This document shows positions 1-5,620 of a stretch of 6,159 nt of DNA, piece after piece. The stretch is from an uncultured Hymenobacter sp. (GTDB taxonomy: Bacteria; Bacteroidota; Bacteroidia; Cytophagales; Hymenobacteraceae). Under the pieces are notes generated by a model. The model made no database searches, was not told the DNA's origin, and saw nothing but the letters and a program-made list of their open reading frames with translations. Location: positions 1 to 6,159 of the forward strand of contig CALMOO010000222.1 of NCBI GenBank assembly GCA_937871705.1, read 5' to 3'. Position 1 is the stretch's first letter. Each line of letters starts with the position of its first letter. The position numbers were made by a program, and so were the translations under genes.

Positions 1-989
1 CTATTAATCAGATTATTTCGATTACCACTTCTGCGTCTACTGGCTATACTGGCAGCTTCGTAAATGCTGGTACCATCCGCAACCGTGGCGTTGAACTTTC
101 TGGCTTCATAACCCCTATTCGCAACGGAAATGTTACTTGGACGATTAACGCTAACTGGACAAAAAACCAGAACCGCGTTACAGAACTCATTGGGGGTACT
201 GGCAACATTGTGCTGACCACTTATCAAGGTGGAGTATCGACTAATGCTACCGTTGGCCGGGCTATCAATAGCATCCGTGGTCAGAACTTCGTGTACAAGG
301 ACGGCCAGCGCGTAGTTGGTGAGGATGGTTACTATCTGAAGAGTGCTACTTCTAACGAAGAAATTGCTAATCCTAACCCGAGCTGGACTGGAGGTGTTTC
401 AAATACTATATCTTATAAGGGCCTCTCTCTGTACTTCTTGGTTGATGTCCGTCAAGGCGGCTCTATCTTCTCGCTCGATCGTTCTTACGGCTTGGATACG
501 GGTCTACCCGTGGAAACTGCCGGCTTAAATGACCTTGGTAATCCTTCGCGTAGCCCAATAGTGTTCGCCAACGGTAAGGATGCAGGTGGTGGGTATGCTA
601 GCAACAGCGGCGGGGTAATTTTCTCTGGTGTACAGGCTGATGGCACTCCAAATACGATTCGCGCCGATAACTCCGGAGCAGCTGATGGTGCAACTGCTTA
701 TGGCACTTCGCACAATCCAGCAGCGGCTTTCGTGTACGACGCCAGCTTTGTAAAACTGCGTGAGCTATCGTTAACTTATTCATTGCCGAAAGCGTTGACA
801 TCGAAAATAGGTGGCGTACGGGGCATTGATTTCTCCATTGTGGGCCGCAACTTGTGGATTATCCACAAGAACCTACCTGACGCTGACCCTGAAGATGCTG
901 TAAGCTCCGGCAACTATGGCCAAGGCTACTCTACTGGTGCCTATCCTGCTGTCCGCACACTCGGTGCTAATATTCGTCTTAGCTTCTAA
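1..989 (+). CDS. SusC/RagA-family TonB-dependent outer membrane receptor, 3' part (partial)
   Basis: This is the C-terminal 328 residues of a SusC-like receptor, read from base 3; the 5' end lies before the window. SusC proteins are 22-strand outer-membrane beta-barrels that import oligosaccharides or peptides bound by a SusD lid, powered by TonB. Visible hallmarks are the barrel segment NAGTIRNRGVELSGF early on, the family-typical NPSWTGGVSNTISYKGLSL followed by a DVRQGG strand, SFVKLRELSLTYSLP, a GRNLW strand, a DPED turn, and a C-terminal strand ending in Phe (GANIRLSF), the usual signal for the outer-membrane assembly machinery. The GTG at 210 is an internal Val codon, not a start. The SusD-like gene follows after 7 bp, which confirms the pairing. 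Full-length members have about 1,000 residues, so roughly two thirds, including the plug and any carboxypeptidase-like N-terminal domain, is missing. The substrate cannot be told. Confidence 0.95.
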   Translation, partial: INQIISITTSASTGYTGSFVNAGTIRNRGVELSGFITPIRNGNVTWTINANWTKNQNRVTELIGGTGNIVLTTYQGGVSTNATVGRAINSIRGQNFVYKDGQRVVGEDGYYLKSATSNEEIANPNPSWTGGVSNTISYKGLSLYFLVDVRQGGSIFSLDRSYGLDTGLPVETAGLNDLGNPSRSPIVFANGKDAGGGYASNSGGVIFSGVQADGTPNTIRADNSGAADGATAYGTSHNPAAAFVYDASFVKLRELSLTYSLPKALTSKIGGVRGIDFSIVGRNLWIIHKNLPDADPEDAVSSGNYGQGYSTGAYPAVRTLGANIRLSF

Positions 990-996
990 TTAAAAC

Positions 997-2505
997 ATGA
1001 AAAAACTGCTTTTCCTCGGTGTGTCAGCTCTAGCGTTGACAACCTCTTGTGTAAGTTCACTGGATGATAGTTATAATGTTAATCCCAAGTCTTCCGGCAG
1101 TGCCCTTGCTTCCGGCTTTATAGCCAATGCAGAACGTACACTGGTTCGAACGGTTAATAGTGCTAACGTTAACCTGAACCCCTTACGCTTCTACATGCAG
1201 TACTGGGTAGCTACCGACTACCCAAACGAGTCACAATATGACCTCATTACCCGGGCCATACCTGGTGGCTACTGGAATGCACTGTATCGGGATTGCCTCA
1301 CTGATTTGAGAGCGGCAAAGACTACCATCCCTACTGACATTACTGTACCTGATGCCAACAAGGCTAATGCATTGGCAGTAGAGGAAGTTTTAGAAATTTA
1401 TACTTGGGCTAACCTGGTAGAAACCTTCGGTAATATTCCATACTCGGAAGCACTTAACCCTAGTAATTTGCAGCCTAAATATGAGGACCAGGCAGCTATT
1501 TATGCTGACCTTATTTCCAGGCTCGACGTTGTTATTAGCAAGTTTGATACGTCGGCTCCCATAGGGCTGGGTGCAAACGACCTGATTTTCCCAGGTACTA
1601 CCGCCGCTGCTACTACCGCCGAGTGGATTAAGTTTGCTAACGCTATGAAATTGCGCATGGCTCTCGTTATTGCAGATGCTGACCCTGCAAAAGCAAAAAC
1701 GATGGCTGAAGCTACCGCTGGCAAGCTGCCTTCTTCAAATGCTGATGCCGTTGACTTAACCTTTAACGGCACTTATCCAAACACTAATCCACTTTATGAA
1801 GATTTGGTAAGGAGCGGACGAACCGATTTTGCTGGAGCTAATACCTTTATCAATCCTTTGAATGGAATTGCTGGACCAGCAACTGGTATACCAGTAACTG
1901 GGGTAATAGACCCACGCCTGAACGATTACTTCAATCCGGCAACATCGACCGCTTTGCCTGCTGGCACCTATGTTGGAGGCACGGAAGGCACGACGAACAG
2001 CAAGACAACTTTATCGCAACCTGGCGCTAAGCTACGGGCGCAGACATTACCAGGGGTTTTGGTATCATATGCGCAAGTAGAATTGATGCTAGCTGAAGCG
2101 GTAGAGCGAGGCTTTGCTGTTGGTGGTACTGCGGAATCGCACTATAATGCTGGCGTTACTGCTTCCATTTTAGAATGGGGTGGTACTAGCGCGGAAGCCA
2201 CTACTTACTTGGCAGCACCTAATGTAGCCTATGCTACAGCTCCCGGTACCTACAAGCAAAAAATCGGTTACCAGTACTGGGTTGCTCTTTATAACCAGCC
2301 TGTCGAATCATGGACTCAGTGGCGGAGACTTGACTATCCTCAATTACCACTTGCAGCCAATCCGGCTAATGGTATTAAGGTTATTCCGCGTCGCTTCTTG
2401 TACCCGACAACCGAACAGAATCTCAATGGCGCCAATTACGGCGAGGCAGCAACGGCTATCGGCGGCGACGATGTGGCTACCAAGCTCTTCTGGGATAAGT
2501 TTTAA
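997..2505 (+). CDS. SusD-like nutrient-binding outer membrane lipoprotein (SusD_2 type)
   Basis: This is a complete 502-residue SusD-family protein that should sit on the cell surface as the hinged substrate lid of the SusC barrel encoded just upstream. It opens with a lipoprotein signal peptide (MKK, then a hydrophobic stretch, LTTSC), giving lipidation at Cys18; an acidic pair at residues 23-24 soon after the Cys fits surface export signals of the phylum. Features of the SusD_2 subfamily are GGYWNALYRD (90-99), the helical segment ending in GNIPYSEAL (145-153), PKYEDQAAIY (160-169), EWIKFANAMKLRMAL (209-223), the VELMLAEA helix (361-368), ESWTQWRRLDYP (437-448) and IPRRFLYP (463-470), with TKLFWD near the end. 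The start ATG follows an A-rich TTAAAAC and no Shine-Dalgarno, normal for Bacteroidota. It is co-transcribed with the susC-like gene and ends before a strong terminator. Its codons favour GCT, ACT and GGT, unlike the GC-rich genes downstream. The ligand is unknown. Confidence 0.95.
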   Translation: MKKLLFLGVSALALTTSCVSSLDDSYNVNPKSSGSALASGFIANAERTLVRTVNSANVNLNPLRFYMQYWVATDYPNESQYDLITRAIPGGYWNALYRDCLTDLRAAKTTIPTDITVPDANKANALAVEEVLEIYTWANLVETFGNIPYSEALNPSNLQPKYEDQAAIYADLISRLDVVISKFDTSAPIGLGANDLIFPGTTAAATTAEWIKFANAMKLRMALVIADADPAKAKTMAEATAGKLPSSNADAVDLTFNGTYPNTNPLYEDLVRSGRTDFAGANTFINPLNGIAGPATGIPVTGVIDPRLNDYFNPATSTALPAGTYVGGTEGTTNSKTTLSQPGAKLRAQTLPGVLVSYAQVELMLAEAVERGFAVGGTAESHYNAGVTASILEWGGTSAEATTYLAAPNVAYATAPGTYKQKIGYQYWVALYNQPVESWTQWRRLDYPQLPLAANPANGIKVIPRRFLYPTTEQNLNGANYGEAATAIGGDDVATKLFWDKF

Positions 2506-2525
2506 TTAACTTTTGTTTCTAGCTA

Positions 2526-2557
2526 AAAAAAGGCTGCCAGTACTGGCAGCCTTTTTT
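2526..2557. terminator. Bidirectional intrinsic terminator between susD-like gene and prfB
   Basis: A perfect 32-bp inverted repeat is centred on 2541/2542. Its core arm is GGCTGCCAG with a complementary CTGGCAGCC arm, flanked by six or seven A on the left and six T on the right. Read on either strand it forms a GC-rich hairpin followed by a U-run. It lies 20 bp after the susD-like stop and 19 bp after the prfB stop on the other strand, so one element can end both converging transcripts. Confidence 0.92.
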
Positions 2558-2576
2558 AGTGAAGCATTTTTCAGAG

Positions 2577-3654
2577 CTAACTCTGCATCAGAAACCCTTT
2601 AATATACTCATCTAAGTCACCATCGAGCACGTTTTGCACGTCGGTGCGCTCGATGCCGGTGCGCAAGTCCTTGACGAGCTTGTAAGGGTGCAGGACGTAG
2701 TTGCGAATCTGGGAGCCGAAGTCGATGCGCTTCTTGGTGGCTTCTACTTTGTCGCGCTCGGCGTGGCGCTTGTCTAGTTCTACCTGGTAGAGGCGCGACT
2801 TGAGCATGCGCAGGGCGTGCTCCTTGTTCATGAGCTGCGAACGCTCAATTTGGACGGCGATGATGATGCCGGAAGGCGCATGGGTCAGTCGAACGGCAGT
2901 TTCGACTTTGTTCACGTTTTGGCCGCCGGCACCCCCGGCCCGGAAGGTATCCCAGGAAATATCGGCGGGATTGATTTCGATGTTAATCGTATCATCCACT
3001 ACGGGGTAGGCGAAGACGGAGGCAAAGGACGTGTGACGCCGACCGCTGCTGTCGAAGGGCGACATACGGACTAAGCGATGCACGCCGATTTCGCTCTTGA
3101 GGTAGCCGTAAGCGAAGGGACCATCAATTTCGAGCGAAGCCGACTTGATACCGGCACCTTCGCCGGGCTGGTAGCTTACCTGCTTCACCGTGAAGCCTTT
3201 GCTTTCGCCCCACATAATGTACATGCGCATGAGCATCTCGGCCCAATCCTGGCTTTCGGTACCGCCGGCGCCGGGGTTGATGTCGATGATGGCTGAAAGC
3301 TGGTCTTCCTCATCGGAGAGCATGCGCTTGAACTCCAGTGCTTCTACCTTCTTCTGCGTGGCGTCGTACTCGGCCTGAACTTCGGCCTCGGTGGCATCAC
3401 CTTCCTTGTAGAAGTCATAGAGCACGTCGGTGTCGGCCACGGCTTGCTGCACAGCCTCATAATCGTCGGTCCAGGTTTTGATGCTTTTTATTTCCTTGAG
3501 CTTGACTTCAGCAGCCTTGGAGTCGTCCCAGAAATTGGGGGCCAGGGTTTCAGCTTCGGCGCTGGTTACCTGGTCTTTGCGGGCATCGTAGTCAAAGATA
3601 CCTCCTCAGGGCCTCGGCGCGGCCCTTCAAGTCCTTTATCTGGTCTTGGGTCAT
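2577..3654 (-). CDS. prfB: Peptide chain release factor 2, with programmed +1 frameshift
   Basis: RF2 recognises UGA and UAA stop codons and triggers peptide release on the ribosome. The gene is read in two frames: 20 codons from ATG at 3654-3652 (MTQDQIKDLK...ALRRYL) to an in-frame TGA at 3594-3592, then a +1 shift giving DYDARKDQ and 338 further residues, 358 in total (E. coli RF2 has 365). After the join, the order is the helical domain 1, NPGAGGTESQDW (about 126-137), the stop-codon-reading SPF tripeptide at about 198-200 within RMSPFDSSGRRHTSF, and the peptidyl-transferase GGQ at about 243-245 within RAGGAGGQNVNK. Ala sits at the site matching E. coli K-12 Thr246. Coding resumes in the downstream frame without any other break. 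The start is the first ATG; no Shine-Dalgarno precedes it. It lies downstream of ilvE but behind a terminator, so it probably has its own promoter. Synthesis should be autoregulated by RF2 level through the internal UGA. Confidence 0.96.
3591..3606 (-). promoter_or_regulatory. prfB programmed +1 ribosomal frameshift site
   Basis: On the sense (-) strand the site reads AGGAGG TAT CTT TGA C: a Shine-Dalgarno-like hexamer (3606-3601), a three-base spacer, the slippery Leu codon CTT (3597-3595) and the weak-context stop TGA-C (3594-3591). This is the canonical RF2 arrangement; E. coli has AGGGGG TAT CTT TGA C. When RF2 is scarce the ribosome pauses at UGA, the tRNA slips from CUU to UUU and reads GAC (Asp21). 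The resulting YLDYDA junction matches the RF2 family. It is not a sequencing error or a pseudogene. Confidence 0.96.
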
Positions 3655-3716
3655 GGGGTGAATTGGTGAGATAGTGAACGGGTGAGCGCTAAGTGCTCAG
3701 CCAGCAAAGGTCGAAC

Positions 3717-3751
3717 AAAAAAGGCTGGCCGGAATTCCCGGCCAGCCTTTT
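3717..3751 (-). terminator. Intrinsic terminator downstream of ilvE
   Basis: A 10-bp GC-rich inverted repeat has arms GGCTGGCCGG (3723-3732) and CCGGCCAGCC (3738-3747) around a five-base loop. The stem is extended by A-T pairs, and an A-run at 3717-3722 becomes six U in the - strand transcript. It lies about 70 bp after the ilvE stop and about 60 bp before the prfB start, so it should end transcripts from ilvE and separate prfB from them. The right-hand T-run is only four long, so termination on the + strand would be weaker. Confidence 0.88.
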
Positions 3752-3759
3752 GCTGCGCT

Positions 3760-3797
3760 TTTGACGCTATTATTTGACGCTTCTTGAGTAGCTACTC
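3760..3797. repeat. Short direct repeat and 12-bp palindrome between ilvE stop and its terminator
   Basis: Two copies of TTTGACGCT (3760-3768 and 3773-3781) start 13 bp apart, and a perfect palindrome GAGTAGCTACTC (3786-3797) follows directly. All of this lies within the ilvE 3' untranslated region, between the stop and the hairpin terminator. The repeats are real in the sequence. Any role, such as protein binding or RNA processing, is unknown, and elements this short can arise by chance. Confidence 0.4.
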
Positions 3798-3817
3798 GTA
3801 ACCTCGGCACTTCATCG

Positions 3818-4882
3818 CTACACGCGCACCATCCAGCCGTGTACATCGGGGGCCTGGCCGCTGCGAATAGCCTCGAGCGCTACCCCCACCCGGCGCGAGA
3901 AAGCCTCAGTAGTAGGGGTAGGCAGGTCATAATCCTGGCCTTCGAAGCCGATGGTGGCGATGGGCGCAATCGTGACGGCGGTGCCCACTCCGAACGCTTC
4001 GGTGAGCTTGCCAGCAATTAGCGCGTCCATTACTTCGCGGCTCGACACCTTGCGCTCTTCTACGGGCATACCCCAATCCTGAGCCAACTGCAACACCGAG
4101 CGGCGCGTGATGCCATCCAGAATAGACGTTGAAACGGCTGGAGTAATCAACTTACCGTCAATTACAAATATGACATTCATCGTGCCCGACTCTTCAACGT
4201 ACTGGTGCTCTGAGGCATCAGTCCAAAGAAGCTGGTTGTAACCTTCTTCCTGGGCTAGCCGGGTAGGCAGCATGGCGGCACCGTAATTGCCGGCGTTCTT
4301 GGCGTAGCCAGCGCCACCGGGGGCAGCGCGCACGTACTTCTGCTCGAAGCGCACGCGTAGCGGCTTAGTAAAATACACGCCCACCGGGCAAGTGATGATG
4401 CCGAAATGGTAGTTTTCGGAAGGCCGCACGCCCAGGAAGCCATCAGTAGCAAACATGAATGGCCGAATGTAGAGCGCGCTGCCTGGTGCATTGGGCACCC
4501 AGGGTTCGTCGAGTTTTAGCAGCTCGCGCAGTCCCTGAAGAAAAATATCTTCGGGCACCGAAGGCATGCTCATGCGCTCGGCCGAGGTATTGAGGCGCTG
4601 CCAGTTATCGAGCGGTCGAAAGATTGCTACCCCCCCATCAGCTTGGCGGTAGGCCTTTAAGCCCTCAAAAATGGCTTGCCCGTAGTGCAGCGCCGAGTTA
4701 GCTGGGCTTACGGCCAGCGGACCGTAGGGCACGAGGCGCGGGGCCTGCCACTCGCGGCCGGTAAACTCAGCGACCAGCATGTGGTCGGCCAGCAGCTTGC
4801 CAAACACCATATTATCGGGGTCGAGCTCTTTGATGCGCGAAGCCGTGGTGGGCTGAATATCGATGGCGAAAGTGGCAAGCAT
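3818..4882 (-). CDS. ilvE: Branched-chain amino acid aminotransferase (class IV PLP enzyme)
   Basis: IlvE is a cytoplasmic PLP enzyme that moves the amino group between Leu, Ile or Val and 2-oxoglutarate; it is the last step of their synthesis and the first of their breakdown. The 354-residue protein matches the length and layout of the eukaryote-like BCAT subgroup: ALHYGQAIFEGLKAYR (64-79), the RLNTSAERM segment (96-104), YIRPFMFATDG (138-148), the catalytic lysine Lys195 in YAKNAGNYGAA, the PLP-binding Glu231 in EESGTMN, SILDGITRRSVL (253-264) and the phosphate loop GTAVT (300-304). The N-terminus runs 25 residues before the next Met and contains a normal family lead-in (IKELDPDNMVFG), so the ATG at 4882 is chosen. 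It lies 69 bp downstream of the adenosyltransferase gene on the same strand and is followed by its own terminator. Branched-chain specificity rather than D-amino acid or aminodeoxychorismate activity is supported by the length and by GTMN. Confidence 0.95.
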   Translation of the reverse strand: MLATFAIDIQPTTASRIKELDPDNMVFGKLLADHMLVAEFTGREWQAPRLVPYGPLAVSPANSALHYGQAIFEGLKAYRQADGGVAIFRPLDNWQRLNTSAERMSMPSVPEDIFLQGLRELLKLDEPWVPNAPGSALYIRPFMFATDGFLGVRPSENYHFGIITCPVGVYFTKPLRVRFEQKYVRAAPGGAGYAKNAGNYGAAMLPTRLAQEEGYNQLLWTDASEHQYVEESGTMNVIFVIDGKLITPAVSTSILDGITRRSVLQLAQDWGMPVEERKVSSREVMDALIAGKLTEAFGVGTAVTIAPIATIGFEGQDYDLPTPTTEAFSRRVGVALEAIRSGQAPDVHGWMVRV

Positions 4883-4914
4883 GGGAATTGGCGGAAGAAG
4901 TAAAACTGATTTTG

Positions 4915-4932
4915 ACCGGCTGAACAGCCGGT
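4915..4932 (-). terminator. Small hairpin between adenosyltransferase gene and ilvE
   Basis: A 7-bp perfect inverted repeat (ACCGGCT at 4915-4921, AGCCGGT at 4926-4932) with a four-base loop lies 19 bp after the adenosyltransferase stop. On the - strand it is followed by CAAAATCAGTTTT rather than a continuous U-run, so it is at best a weak terminator, a transcript-end stabiliser or a partial barrier before ilvE. It does not settle whether the two genes share a transcript. Confidence 0.4.
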
Positions 4933-4951
4933 TAGTGGTGTAACGCGCCAG

Positions 4952-5503
4952 CTAGAGGCGCGGTTTCCAGGTAACCTCCCCTACCCCCAAGTCCTGGGCC
5001 ATAGCGCGGCTAAGCACAAACAGATAATCGGAAAGGCGGTTGAGGTACATCACGACCAAGTCTTCGACCGACGACTCTTCGCCGAGGTGCACGGCCAGGC
5101 GCTCGGCGCGGCGGCACACGCAGCGCGCTACGTGCCCAAACGACACGGCCGGGTGCCCACCAGGCAGCACAAACTCGCGCAAGGGGGGTAGGGCTTCGCT
5201 CATAAGGTCCATCTGAGTTTCGAGCAAGGCTACGTCGGCCGCGTGCAGGTCGGGCAGGCGCTTGTGTACGTCCTGGCTCGGGTCGGTGGCCAGGTGCGAA
5301 CCTATGGTGAACAGGCGGTCCTGAATTTCCTTGAGTATCTCGCGGCGCGGGGCGTTCACTTCCTGGTCGCGCAGCAGGCCGATGTACGAGTTCAGCTCAT
5401 CGACAGTGCCGTAGCAATCGATGCGCAGGCTCGACTTGGGCACCCGCGTGCCGCCGATGAGCGAAGTCAGGCCCTGGTCGCCGGTCTTGGTGTAGATTTT
5501 CAT
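4952..5503 (-). CDS. pduO: Cob(I)alamin adenosyltransferase, PduO/MMAB type
   Basis: This cytoplasmic enzyme transfers the adenosyl group of ATP to cob(I)alamin or cobyrinate diamide to make adenosylcobalamin, the cofactor of methylmalonyl-CoA mutase and other radical enzymes. The 183-residue protein is full length for the family. Its motifs are the N-terminal ATP-binding TKTGDQG (5-11) and TSLIGGTRVPK (13-23), YGTVDELNSYIGLL (31-44), FVLPGG (111-116), ARCVCRRAER (126-135) and YLNRLSDYLFVLSR (153-166), whose Arg and Asp residues line the active site in characterised PduO-type enzymes. The start ATG at 5503 lies directly before the conserved KIYTKTGD opening, so no other start fits. There is no signal peptide. 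The symbol denotes the family; no propanediol-use genes are seen nearby, so the role is probably general B12 assimilation. It stands 117 bp after the ABC ATPase gene and 69 bp before ilvE, all on the same strand. Confidence 0.95.
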   Translation of the reverse strand: MKIYTKTGDQGLTSLIGGTRVPKSSLRIDCYGTVDELNSYIGLLRDQEVNAPRREILKEIQDRLFTIGSHLATDPSQDVHKRLPDLHAADVALLETQMDLMSEALPPLREFVLPGGHPAVSFGHVARCVCRRAERLAVHLGEESSVEDLVVMYLNRLSDYLFVLSRAMAQDLGVGEVTWKPRL

Positions 5504-5620
5504 TTAACAAGTACCATTTATCCTTTAACAAGCTCTTTTCGTGCGAAGCTTAGCGGCTTTAGCGATAAGCGCTTTACTGCGCTGATAAACATTTAGCTAG
5601 TGCTTTTAAGCTGCTACCTG

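Noticed and set aside
210..989. A 259-residue protein starting with GTG at 210.
   Set aside because: The same frame is open to the window edge and encodes typical SusC barrel sequence, so this is an internal Val codon of a partial gene.
2577..3452. A 291-residue RF2 beginning at the GTG at 3452, implying a truncated or broken prfB.
   Set aside because: The codon is an internal Val. Family sequence continues upstream in frame to 3593 and joins the ATG at 3654 through the canonical CTT-TGA-C frameshift site.
3655..3716. Promoter for prfB just upstream of its start, and a small TGAGC/GCTCA inverted repeat at 3683-3699.
   Set aside because: A TTTG occurs on the sense strand but no TAnnTTTG stands at a proper distance, and the 5-bp repeat is too short to call.
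5243..5596. A 117-codon open frame on the + strand opposite the adenosyltransferase.
   Set aside because: It lies antisense to a strongly conserved gene, has no recognisable family sequence, and is explained by the high GC content, which suppresses stop codons. The other short frames antisense to prfB, ilvE and susD are rejected for the same reason.
5504..5620. Possible promoter or small RNA in the 117-bp gap between the ABC ATPase and adenosyltransferase genes; a 5-bp hairpin AGCGC/GCGCT at 5568-5583 was seen.
   Set aside because: No convincing Bacteroidota TTTG / TAnnTTTG promoter pair, no U-run after the weak hairpin and no tRNA-like fold could be found. The gap probably holds the adenosyltransferase promoter, but I cannot place it.
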